Assembly: GCA_036746315.1 (NCBI GenBank)
Contig: DAIOEK010000007.1
Span: 28,562 to 92,561 of the forward strand
Direction of reading: 5' to 3'
Length of the DNA stretch: 64,000 bases
Source of the DNA: DAIOEK01 sp036746315
GTDB taxonomy: Bacteria > Chloroflexota > Anaerolineae > Anaerolineales > Anaerolineaceae
The translations under genes and the position numbers were made by a program. The notes under the pieces were generated by a model that did no database searches, was not told the DNA's origin, and was given only the letters and a program-made list of their open reading frames with translations. This document shows, piece after piece, positions 23,508 to 30,784 of this stretch (the stretch's first letter is position 1; each line of letters begins with the position of its first letter).

Positions 23508-24272
23508 ATGAAAATTACAACATGGAATGTGAACGGATACCGCGCGGTTACCGGGAAAGGTTTTTTTGATTGGTTGAATAAAGCACAGCCGGATATTCTT
23601 TGCCTGCAGGAAATCAAGAGCAAGCCCGAGCAATTGAAACCGGAGCAATTGAATGTGCCCGGTTATGAGATCATCTGGAATCCGGCTCAACGCCCTGGTT
23701 ACAGCGGGGTAGCCACCTTCTTTAAAAATACCCCGGAGAATATTACCTACGGGCTGGGGATCGAAAAGTTCGATGTGGAAGGTCGTGTGATCCAGAGCAC
23801 ACATTCCGGCTTTACCCTGTTCAATATCTACTTCCCCAACGGGCAGCGCGGCAGGGACCGGGTGGAATACAAGCTGGAATTCTACGATGAACTGCTGAAA
23901 ATCTATCGAGACCTGGTTGCAAACGGCGAACAGGTGGTGATTACCGGCGACTTCAATACGGCGCACAATGAGATCGATCTGGCAAATCCCAAACAGAACC
24001 AGCAAACATCCGGCTTTTTACCCGAAGAACGCGCCAAGGTGGATGAGTATGTCGAGCATGGAATGGTGGATATGTTCCGCCAACTGTATCCCGACAAAGT
24101 GCAATACACCTGGTGGACGTACATCACCAACGCCCGGGCGCGAAATGTCGGCTGGCGGCTGGATTACTACATGGTCTCTCCGAACATCATCGACCGCATT
24201 GCGGATGTGCAAATTCATGATGATGTGATGGGCTCGGATCACTGCCCGGTGTCTTTGATCTTAAAGGAATAA
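23508..24272 (+). CDS. xthA: Exodeoxyribonuclease III
   Basis: 254 aa, normal length for the ExoIII/AP endonuclease family. Motifs run in order: MKITTWNVNGYRAV (metal Asn), LCLQEIKSKPEQL (catalytic Glu), GLGIEKFDVEGRVIQ, YFPNGQRG, VVITGDFNTAHNEIDL (catalytic Asp/Asn), NVGWRLDYYMVS and GSDHCPVSLIL (catalytic His). It cleaves at abasic sites and degrades DNA 3' to 5' in base-excision repair. GGAGG lies eight bases upstream. A terminator follows immediately. Confidence 0.95.
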   Translation: MKITTWNVNGYRAVTGKGFFDWLNKAQPDILCLQEIKSKPEQLKPEQLNVPGYEIIWNPAQRPGYSGVATFFKNTPENITYGLGIEKFDVEGRVIQSTHSGFTLFNIYFPNGQRGRDRVEYKLEFYDELLKIYRDLVANGEQVVITGDFNTAHNEIDLANPKQNQQTSGFLPEERAKVDEYVEHGMVDMFRQLYPDKVQYTWWTYITNARARNVGWRLDYYMVSPNIIDRIADVQIHDDVMGSDHCPVSLILKE

Positions 24273-24275
24273 AAA

Positions 24276-24295
24276 AAGCTGCCTTCGGGCAGCTT
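24276..24295 (-). terminator. Terminator between xthA and the Flp pilin gene
   Basis: AAGCTGCC and GGCAGCTT around a TTCG loop, followed on the minus strand by TTTTTTTATT. It is best placed as the terminator of the minus-strand pilin gene and lies just after the xthA stop, so it could serve both. Confidence 0.85.
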
Positions 24296-24322
24296 CAAGA
24301 TGAAACGGAAATAATGAATAAG

Positions 24323-24466
24323 CTAAATTAATGGAATGATGTTGCTATAAACGTTGCCGATGGTTGGTCCCAGGAGAGCAAGGATGACGATGACTGCCAG
24401 GGCAACCATGACCATGATCAACGCATATTCTACTAATCCCTGCCCTCGCTCCTTTCTCAGTTTCAT
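24323..24466 (-). CDS. Flp-type pilin prepilin (47 aa)
   Basis: A 47-aa protein, MKLRKERGQGLVEYALI at the start. It has a basic leader, a Gly after which the prepilin peptidase would cut (Gly8), Glu at position +5 of the mature chain (GLVEYALI), and a hydrophobic helix (MVMVALAVIVILALLGP), the layout of Flp/Fap tight-adherence pilins. AGGAGG lies eight bases before the ATG. No tad assembly genes are adjacent. The gene stands alone between two terminators, so it is a single-gene transcript encoding a pilin or a small pilin-like component. Confidence 0.8.
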   Translation of the reverse strand: MKLRKERGQGLVEYALIMVMVALAVIVILALLGPTIGNVYSNIIPLI

Positions 24467-24578
24467 TCGATTTCACCTCCTGTGAATTAAATATATGCAT
24501 CCGAAGCTACACGATTTCTACATAGATTATTACCCGTGAAATCGAAGACTGCAATAGGTAAATCTTATCAATTCCTTA

Positions 24579-24618
24579 ACAAAATATCACGAAGAGGGAA
24601 ATCTTCGTGATATTTTGT
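24579..24618 (-). terminator. Strong terminator after the glycine cleavage operon
   Basis: A perfect 17-bp inverted repeat (ACAAAATATCACGAAGA and its complement) with a six-base loop, 16 bases after the gcvPB stop. Its AT-rich base supplies the T tract on either strand. Confidence 0.8.
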
Positions 24619-24634
24619 TCTCAACGTTATTTTG

Positions 24635-26098
24635 TTATTCGTCGTCCGGTCGCCAGCAGCACAAAACGAGATCCCTGGCTGCTTTCACCTCGTCCAGCCG
24701 CCCAACCGGGGTATGGTGGGGAGCAGATTTCAAAAGCTCCGGCTGCTGGTGCGCTTCTTCGGCGATCTTCAGCATTGCATCCGCAAAGGCATCCAGGGTT
24801 TGTTTGCTTTCCGTTTCGGTCGGCTCGATCATCAGGGCTTCCTTGACAATCAGCGGGAAGTAATTGGTCGGCGGATGGAAGTTGTAATCCATCAGCCTTT
24901 TGGCAATATCCAGGGCATGGATTTCCGGGGCGTCGTCCCAGTGACCTTCGAGGACAAATTCGTGCATGCAGATCCGGTCGTAAGGCAGCGTATAAGCGTT
25001 GCGCACCCTGGCGAGCAGATAGTTGGCGTTCAAAACGGCATATTCTGCAATCTTGCGCAACCCATCTGCACCATGCATCAGGATGTACGTGTAGGCGCGG
25101 ATCAGCATACCGAAATGACCGTTGAAGGCTTTCATGCGCCCGATGGATTTGGGCGGGCTATAAAACCCGTACAATGGGGCGGTTTCTTCGTCCCCGGCAT
25201 CCAGAATTGCCACCAGTGGCGAGGGAAGGTAGTCGACCAGATGGGCAGCCACCGCCACCGGACCGGAGCCCGGGCCGCCGCCGCCGTGCGGGGTGGAGAA
25301 AGTCTTGTGCAGGTTGAAGTGCATAATGTCGAAGCCCAGGTCGCCCGGGCGTACAATCCCCAGCAGGGCGTTGAGGTTGGCGCCGTCGCCATACAACAAT
25401 CCGCCGGCTTGGTGCACAATCTGGATCACTTTTTCCACGTTCTCGTCGAACAATCCGAGCGTGTTGGGGTTGGTGAGCATCATGCCCACCAGCGTGTCGT
25501 CGCAGGCTGCCTGCAGCGCATCGAGGTTGACATTTCCGCGGCTGTCGGATGGGATGCCGACCACTTCCAGACCACTCATGCTAGAGGTGGCCGGATTGGT
25601 GCCGTGTGCCGAATCGGGGATCAGTATTTTGTTTCTCTTCACATCGCCGCGGGAATGATGGTAGGCGCGCATGATCAAAACGCCGACCAATTCTCCCTGG
25701 GCGCCGGCAGCGGGCTGCAGGGTGATACCGGCAAATCCGCTGATCTCTTTCAAAAGTTCCTGAAGCTGGTACATCAACAGCAGGTTGCCCTGAACCGTTT
25801 CCACCGGCTGCAGGGGATGCGAAAGGGCGAAGCCCGACAGGCGGGCGGTCACTTCGTTCACCTTGGGGTTGTACTTCATGGTGCACGAACCGAGCGGGTA
25901 GTAGCCTCCATCCACGCTGTAGTTCAGCTTGGAAAGATTGGTAAAGTGGCGTACCGCATCCAGTTCTGACAGTTCCGGCAGGGGAAGGTCGCCGCGCAGC
26001 AATTCCACCGGCAGCGCGGAGAGGGGGACATCCGGCTCGGGGAAGCGAACCCCCTGGCGTCCGCTGGAGGAGATTTCATAAATGGTAGGTTCAATCAT
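24635..26098 (-). CDS. gcvPB: Glycine dehydrogenase (decarboxylating) subunit 2
   Basis: 487 aa from the ATG at 26098 (MIEPTIYEIS), which overlaps the end of the gcvPA gene. PLP binding lysine is in NLHKTFSTPHGGGGPG. It is the P-protein C-terminal-half homologue of the two-subunit glycine decarboxylase used by many anaerobes. With GcvPA it decarboxylates glycine and passes the aminomethyl group to the lipoyl arm of GcvH. Other landmarks are YYPLGSCTMKYNP and AAGAQGELVGVLIMRAYH. It is the last gene of the operon. Confidence 0.96.
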   Translation of the reverse strand: MIEPTIYEISSSGRQGVRFPEPDVPLSALPVELLRGDLPLPELSELDAVRHFTNLSKLNYSVDGGYYPLGSCTMKYNPKVNEVTARLSGFALSHPLQPVETVQGNLLLMYQLQELLKEISGFAGITLQPAAGAQGELVGVLIMRAYHHSRGDVKRNKILIPDSAHGTNPATSSMSGLEVVGIPSDSRGNVNLDALQAACDDTLVGMMLTNPNTLGLFDENVEKVIQIVHQAGGLLYGDGANLNALLGIVRPGDLGFDIMHFNLHKTFSTPHGGGGPGSGPVAVAAHLVDYLPSPLVAILDAGDEETAPLYGFYSPPKSIGRMKAFNGHFGMLIRAYTYILMHGADGLRKIAEYAVLNANYLLARVRNAYTLPYDRICMHEFVLEGHWDDAPEIHALDIAKRLMDYNFHPPTNYFPLIVKEALMIEPTETESKQTLDAFADAMLKIAEEAHQQPELLKSAPHHTPVGRLDEVKAARDLVLCCWRPDDE

Positions 26099-27443
26099 GG
26101 TTGCCCTCCTCCAGAATTTCACACAATACATCGATTTCATTTTTGCTGTTCATTTCGGTCACCGCGATCAACAGGTAATTCTTCATGCCAGGGTAGATCT
26201 CTCCCAGGTCCAGACCACCCAGAATCCCATGATCGAGCAGATGGGCGTTCAATTCCGCTGCAGGAACCGGGCAGCAAACGGCAAATTCATTGAAGAAGGG
26301 TTGGGTGCTGCAAATCGAATATCCCGGGATTTTGCTGATCTGCTCCGCGGCATAATGGGCTTTGTGGTAGCTCAACTCGGCCACTTTCTTCAAGCCGGAT
26401 TTGCCCAACAGGCTGAGGTAGACGGTGGCGGCAAGCGCCAGCAAGCCCTGATTGGTGCAGATGTTGGATGTGGCTTTTTCCCGGCGGATATGCTGTTCGC
26501 GGGCAGTCAGGGTCAACACGTACGCGCGTTTGCCTTCCGCGTCGGTCGTCTCGCCGACCAGGCGGCCGGATATCTTGCGGATGTATTCTTTTTTGGTGGC
26601 AAACAAACCGAGATAGGGTCCGCCGAACGACAGGGGGATGCCCAGAGGCTGCCCTTCTCCGATGGCGATGTCGGCGCCCATTTCACCGGGCGATTTGAAC
26701 AGGGCAAGGGAGATGGGGTTGACCGCAACAGCCACCAAAGCGCCAACCTCGTGCGCCTTCTGGATTAGTTGCGCGTAGTCATAGATATTTCCAAGGAAAT
26801 CCGGATACTGAACGATCACCAGGGCAGTCTGGTCATCCAATTGCGCGATCAGCGGGGCGGGGTCTCCGGTGGGGATGCCGTCGATACGATCGCCGGTCAG
26901 TTGCAGATCAGCGTAACCCTGGGTGTAGGTGCGGATTGTCTGCCGGTACATCGGGTGCAGCGTGGGCGAGAGGATAACCCTGGGGCGTTTGCCGCGGAAG
27001 TGGTGATAAGCCATGATCACCGCCTCTGCACTGGCAGTGGCGCCATCGTAATGCGATGCATTGCAGGCTTCCATGCCGGTCAGGGAAGCGATCAGGCTTT
27101 GATATTCGAAGATCACCTGCAGGGTTCCCTGCGAAATCTCGGGCTGGTAGGGTGTGTAGGCGGTATAGAATTCCCCTCTGCGGAGGATCATATCCACGGC
27201 AGCCGGGATGTAATGATTATATGCCCCGGCACCGAGAAACGAAACCAGATTTTCCGAAGTCTCGTTTGCCGCTGCAAGATTCTGCAATTCAGCCATGACC
27301 TCCATTTCGGTCATGGCGGGGGGGAGATTAAGCCTGGGGAAGCGATATTTGGCCGGGACGGACTTAAACAAGTCATCCAGGGATTTGATCCCGACCGCAT
27401 CCAGCATCTCCCTGGTCTCAGAATCGGTATGTGGGATGAACAT
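26091..27443 (-). CDS. gcvPA: Glycine dehydrogenase (decarboxylating) subunit 1
   Basis: 450 aa from the ATG at 27443 (MFIPHTDSETREML), the normal length for GcvPA. Landmarks are FLGAGAYNHYIPAAVD, YTPYQPEISQGTLQ and MEACNASHYDGATASAEA. It forms the P-protein with GcvPB; the lysine that binds PLP is on GcvPB. The start 45 bases upstream in the same frame overlaps gcvH and was not used. The end overlaps the gcvPB start by eight bases. Confidence 0.95.
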   Translation of the reverse strand: MFIPHTDSETREMLDAVGIKSLDDLFKSVPAKYRFPRLNLPPAMTEMEVMAELQNLAAANETSENLVSFLGAGAYNHYIPAAVDMILRRGEFYTAYTPYQPEISQGTLQVIFEYQSLIASLTGMEACNASHYDGATASAEAVIMAYHHFRGKRPRVILSPTLHPMYRQTIRTYTQGYADLQLTGDRIDGIPTGDPAPLIAQLDDQTALVIVQYPDFLGNIYDYAQLIQKAHEVGALVAVAVNPISLALFKSPGEMGADIAIGEGQPLGIPLSFGGPYLGLFATKKEYIRKISGRLVGETTDAEGKRAYVLTLTAREQHIRREKATSNICTNQGLLALAATVYLSLLGKSGLKKVAELSYHKAHYAAEQISKIPGYSICSTQPFFNEFAVCCPVPAAELNAHLLDHGILGGLDLGEIYPGMKNYLLIAVTEMNSKNEIDVLCEILEEGNHD

Positions 27444-27444
27444 A

Positions 27445-27837
27445 TTAATGCTCGCGGGACTTGCAATATGCCTCGTAGGCAGAGGCATCCATCAGGTCGT
27501 TCAGTTCGGCGGGGTCGGATAATTCGACTTTGATCATCCATGCACCGTCGTATGGCTCACTGTTCACCTTTTCAGGCGCATCTGCCAAGGCTTCGTTGAT
27601 GCCAACCACTTTGCCGCTCACCGGAGCATTCACATCAGAGGCAGCTTTCACCGATTCAACGGTGGCAAATGGTTTTGCTTGCTTGATCTCATCGCCTTCG
27701 CCGACCGTGATTTCAACGAATACAACATCCGAGAGTTGTTCCTGGGCGAAATCACTCACTCCGATTGTGGCAACATTGCCATCCACTTTTACCCATTCAT
27801 CTGTCTTGGCAAACTTTAAACCTGCGGGAATATTCAT
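27445..27837 (-). CDS. gcvH: Glycine cleavage system H protein
   Basis: 130 aa, MNIPAGLKFAKTDEWVKV at the start. The lipoyl attachment lysine is Lys64 in ESVKAASDVNAP. It shuttles the aminomethyl group between the P-, T- and L-proteins. GGAGG precedes the ATG. The gene is first after the glycine riboswitch. There is no gcvT or lpd in the window, so the rest of the system must be elsewhere. Confidence 0.96.
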   Translation of the reverse strand: MNIPAGLKFAKTDEWVKVDGNVATIGVSDFAQEQLSDVVFVEITVGEGDEIKQAKPFATVESVKAASDVNAPVSGKVVGINEALADAPEKVNSEPYDGAWMIKVELSDPAELNDLMDASAYEAYCKSREH

Positions 27838-27872
27838 TACTTGCCTCCGTAATAGTGTGAATTAAATTAGCA

Positions 27873-27896
27873 GGCACACGGTAACAACCGTGTGCC
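27873..27896 (-). terminator. Expression-platform hairpin of the glycine riboswitch
   Basis: GGCACACGGT and ACCGTGTGCC (10 bp, loop of four) directly follow the second aptamer on the minus strand, about 35 bases before the gcvH start. The tail (TGCTAATTTAATT) is weakly T-rich, so it may act as a terminator or by sequestering upstream sequence. Confidence 0.6.
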
Positions 27897-27902
27897 TCTG
27901 TT

Positions 27903-28056
27903 ATTAACCTGAGAGATTCGCCTTAACAATAAGGTTTGCCCCTTCGGTACCTGCAAGCTTTCCAGAAAGCATGATCTCGGGTCCTTCTACCTGAGAGTTT
28001 CATCCAATACGGATTTGCCCCTTCGGTGCCTGGGTGAACCAGTCCTCTTCCCAAAG
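27903..28056 (-). ncRNA. Tandem glycine riboswitch
   Basis: Read on the minus strand, the region starts with GGAAGAGGACTGG and contains two copies of the conserved CTCTCAGG box with AGGACCCGAGA between them, and two CACCGAAGGGGCAAA-type segments (GGTGCCGAAGGGG and GGTACCGAAGGGG-like). This is the two-aptamer glycine riboswitch (gcvT motif), typically controlling glycine cleavage genes. It sits between the promoter at 28065-28093 and gcvH. Confidence 0.9.
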
Positions 28057-28064
28057 ATAAAATC

Positions 28065-28093
28065 ATTCTACGGGCTAAGAGAATTAATGTCAA
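28065..28093 (-). promoter_or_regulatory. Promoter of the glycine riboswitch-gcvH operon
   Basis: On the minus strand a perfect TTGACA (28088-28093) and TAGAAT (28065-28070) are 17 bp apart, which places transcription start a few bases before the riboswitch. Confidence 0.75.
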
Positions 28094-28196
28094 GCAAGCA
28101 TAAAGTGCACAGCACTCATTTTTCGTTCAATGCAAATCCTTGACCCGATTTTCTTCATCCACTACAATCCAACTATCTTATTTACCCGGGGTGTCA

Positions 28197-29108
28197 ATGA
28201 AATACACCATTATTCTTAATCCCATTTCCGGCAGAGGAAATGGCGAAAAATCCCTCCCTAGAATCAGGCAGTATTTTGACGATCATCAACTGGACTATGA
28301 AGTGGTTGTCACTGAATTTCCCGGGCAGGCAATGGATATTGCCATGCAGAAAGCCGGAAATGATGTTGTTGTGGTCTCGGCGGGTGGTGACGGCACCGCC
28401 AATGAAGTGATCAACGGCTTGATGCAGGCTCACAACCAACACGGCTTGGATGTGAGCATGGGGGTCATTCCGGTGGGGCGCGGAAACGACTTCGCCTTTT
28501 CGATGGGCATTCCTGTTGAATTGGAAGAGAGCCTTTCATTTCTCACCGGACACGAACCCCGATCCATCGATCTGGGCATGGTGCATGGCGACAACTTCCC
28601 CGACGGCCGTTATTTCGGCAATGGCGTGGGCATAGGCTTCGATGCCGTGGTCGGCTTCGAGGCATTGAAGATGAAAAGGCTGAAAGGGTTTGCTTCTTAC
28701 CTGGTGGCGGCATTGAAGACCATTTTCATTTTTTACAAGGCACCCAAAGTGCAGGTGAAAATGGATGAGGGAGATGTGATTGCTTCGGTGCTGATGGTGT
28801 CGATCATGAATGGCATTCGCATGGGCGGCGGCTTCTTTATGGCGCCGCAGGGAAATCCGCACGATAATCATTTCGACCTGTGCTGCGTGGATAAGGTATC
28901 CAAGCTGGGCACCTTCCCATTGATCAGCCTGTTTATGAAAGGTTCCCAGGCTGGGCATCCGGCGGTTCGTTTCTTTGAGAGCAAAAACGTGGTGATCACT
29001 GCCCTGGAAGGCACTCTTCCGGCGCATGCAGATGGAGAGACGGTCTGCACCGCGGGTAGTGAAGTAAGCGTGAAGATCGTCCCAGACGCGCTGCGGCTGG
29101 TCTGCTAG
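28197..29108 (+). CDS. Diacylglycerol/sphingosine kinase-family lipid kinase
   Basis: 303 aa from the ATG at 28197. The N-terminal DAGK domain has YTIILNPISGRGNG at the start and the ATP site SAGGDGTANEVING (residues about 61-74), and GVIPVGRGNDFAFSMGIP follows. The C-terminal beta domain has GNGVGIGFDAVVG. It phosphorylates a lipid alcohol (diacylglycerol, a sphingoid base or similar) for phospholipid recycling. It lies ten bases upstream of plsC, so the two probably function together in lipid synthesis. Confidence 0.9.
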   Translation: MKYTIILNPISGRGNGEKSLPRIRQYFDDHQLDYEVVVTEFPGQAMDIAMQKAGNDVVVVSAGGDGTANEVINGLMQAHNQHGLDVSMGVIPVGRGNDFAFSMGIPVELEESLSFLTGHEPRSIDLGMVHGDNFPDGRYFGNGVGIGFDAVVGFEALKMKRLKGFASYLVAALKTIFIFYKAPKVQVKMDEGDVIASVLMVSIMNGIRMGGGFFMAPQGNPHDNHFDLCCVDKVSKLGTFPLISLFMKGSQAGHPAVRFFESKNVVITALEGTLPAHADGETVCTAGSEVSVKIVPDALRLVC

Positions 29109-29118
29109 GTAGGTTAAC

Positions 29119-29793
29119 ATGACATTTGCAACGCGTATGATCAACGGAACCATCAGGGGGGTGACACGCACCATCTGCCGGGTGGATGCGGATGAGTTGT
29201 ACAAAGTTCCGCAACGTGGTCCGCTGATCCTGGCGGTGAATCATGTCAATTTTCTCGATGCGCCGCTGCTTTATACGCACTTGCTCCCCAGACCCATCAC
29301 TGCACTGGTAAAAAAGGAAACCTGGGATAACCTGTTTCTGGGAGCATTGTTCTCCATGTGGAAAGCCATCCCCATCCGGCGCGGAGAAGTGGATCTGACT
29401 GCGTTCAAACTGGCCAAGGAAGCGCTGGCTGAACGACAGATACTGGTGGTTGCTCCTGAAGGAACGCGCAGCAAAACCGGATATTTGCAGCGCGGCAAAC
29501 CGGGGTTCAGTCTACTGGCATCGGAATCACGGTCGCCCATCCAGCCCATGGCGTTTTACGGCGGGGAATTGATCTGGGATAATATGCAGCATCTGGTGCG
29601 CACGGATTTCCACGTGCATGTGGGCGGGATTTACCGGTTGAAGAGTGGGATCGACATCCGCGACAGGCAGGTCAGGCAGGGCGTGACCGATGAAGTAATG
29701 CGGCTGATCGCGGCCCTGCTGCCTGAAAAATACCGCGGGGAGTACGGCAATATCAAGATGGAATCGCTGGAATACCTTGAACCAGTGTCGTAA
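29119..29793 (+). CDS. plsC: 1-acylglycerol-3-phosphate acyltransferase (PlsC family)
   Basis: 224 aa. The acyltransferase boxes are visible: NHVNFLDAP (the NHx4D motif, His42 and Asp47), KKETWDNLFLGALFSMWKAIPIRRG, and VVAPEGTRSKTG (the substrate-binding box). It acylates lysophosphatidate in phospholipid synthesis at the membrane. Probably co-transcribed with the lipid kinase gene. Confidence 0.92.
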   Translation: MTFATRMINGTIRGVTRTICRVDADELYKVPQRGPLILAVNHVNFLDAPLLYTHLLPRPITALVKKETWDNLFLGALFSMWKAIPIRRGEVDLTAFKLAKEALAERQILVVAPEGTRSKTGYLQRGKPGFSLLASESRSPIQPMAFYGGELIWDNMQHLVRTDFHVHVGGIYRLKSGIDIRDRQVRQGVTDEVMRLIAALLPEKYRGEYGNIKMESLEYLEPVS

Positions 29794-29913
29794 GCTTTGT
29801 CGCCGTGAAGAAAGCTGATCAGCAACTTTTTTTGCTGTTCATCATCCAAATTTACTTTTTCCAATACTTCAAGAAAACGCCTCCACCACATGGGGGCCAA
29901 AATTTTTAAGCGG

Positions 29914-30127
29914 GAGAGCGATAACATCCCCGTATGGGGGCGAGGATTTGAACCTGGCTAAATACCCGACGCGGGTGAAAATAAAATAACCTCCACGATA
30001 AGTGAAGGTTATTCTCTGCGGAGAGCGATAACATCCCCGTATGGGGGCGAGGATTTGAACCTGGCTAAATACCTGACGCGGGTGAAAATAAAATAACCTC
30101 CACGATAAGTGAAGGTTATTCTCTGCG
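29914..30127 (-). repeat. 107-bp tandem duplication downstream of tRNA-Asp
   Basis: Two direct copies (29914-30020 and 30021-30127) differ at a single base in the region around 29960-30080 (CCCGACG versus CCTGACG). Each copy contains, read on the minus strand, a terminator-like hairpin (AATAACCT with AGGTTATT), and GGTTCAAATCCTCGCCCCC, which looks like the T-arm and 3' acceptor strand of a tRNA. The unit abuts the 3' end of the tRNA-Asp gene. It may be a partial tRNA duplication or the scar of an integration event. Confidence 0.7.
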
Positions 30128-30199
30128 GGAGCGACGGGATTTGAACCCGCGATCTCGGCCTTGACAGGGCCGCATGTTAAACCGCTACACCACGCCCCC
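30126..30199 (-). tRNA. tRNA-Asp (anticodon GTC)
   Basis: On the minus strand: acceptor GGGGGCG pairs with CGCTCCC (one G-U), anticodon loop CTGTCAA in CGGCC-CTGTCAA-GGCCG (GTC), T-loop TTCAAAT, discriminator G. CCA is not encoded. A TTGACG-17-TAATAT promoter lies upstream. Confidence 0.95.
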
Positions 30200-30210
30200 G
30201 AACGGAGGAT

Positions 30211-30239
30211 ATATTATCATGACCCTATTATGGCGTCAA
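30211..30239 (-). promoter_or_regulatory. Promoter of tRNA-Asp
   Basis: On the minus strand TTGACG (30234-30239) and TAATAT (30211-30216) are 17 bp apart, about 12 bases ahead of the tRNA 5' end. Confidence 0.65.
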
Positions 30240-30250
30240 GGAATTGGCAT

Positions 30251-30703
30251 CTATAAATCGAAAATCCATCCGTCCGTGACCCGATCCCACGAGACCAGTT
30301 CCTGTGGATCGAACCACATGGCAATCTCCGCCTCGGCGTTTTCCACACTGTCACTGGCGTGGGTCAGGTTGCGGCTGGTGATCAGCCCCAGGTCGTGACG
30401 GACTGTTCCCGGCGCGGCATTCAACGGATTCGTGGCGCCCATCGTCTGACGGATGGCTGCAATCGCTTCTGGACCTTCCCATACCATCGCCATCACCGGC
30501 GACGCGGTGATGTAACGGATCAGCCCGGCATAAAACGGCTTTCCCTGATGTACGGCATAATGTCTTTCGGCAAGGGATTTATCGACTTGCAGGAATTTGG
30601 CTGCGACCAGTTTCAAACCGCGTGTTTCCATGCGCTTGATAATTTCGCCAACCAATCCACGCTGAACACCATCCGGTTTGATTAAGACAAGCGAGCGTTC
30701 CAA
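30251..30703 (-). CDS. ndk: Nucleoside diphosphate kinase
   Basis: 150 aa. The catalytic histidine is His115 in NLTHASDS (the NxxHxSDS motif). The N-terminal KPDGVQRGLVGEII and GATNPLNAAPGTVRHDL, and the C-terminal MWFDPQELVSWDR, are all standard. It transfers the gamma-phosphate between nucleoside triphosphates and diphosphates. A terminator separates it from the convergently placed TPR gene upstream. Confidence 0.97.
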   Translation of the reverse strand: MERSLVLIKPDGVQRGLVGEIIKRMETRGLKLVAAKFLQVDKSLAERHYAVHQGKPFYAGLIRYITASPVMAMVWEGPEAIAAIRQTMGATNPLNAAPGTVRHDLGLITSRNLTHASDSVENAEAEIAMWFDPQELVSWDRVTDGWIFDL

Positions 30704-30734
30704 AGTTGCACCTCTGCTGACTGTGATAATAAAA

Positions 30735-30758
30735 ACTCGGGGTAAGGATACCCCGAGT
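30735..30758 (-). terminator. Terminator after the TPR-repeat gene
   Basis: ACTCGGGGTA and TACCCCGAGT with a four-base loop, followed on the minus strand by TTTTTATT, shortly after the TPR gene stop. Well-formed and GC-rich. Confidence 0.85.
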
Positions 30759-30784
30759 AGTATAACATAACTCTATCTGCGGAC

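Noticed and set aside
24632..25969. 445-codon plus-strand frame antisense to gcvPB
   Set aside because: The minus-strand gene is unmistakable; the frame exists because of GC-rich codon bias.
29631..29927. 98-codon minus-strand frame overlapping the end of plsC
   Set aside because: Most of it is antisense to plsC, has no recognisable domain and no ribosome binding site.
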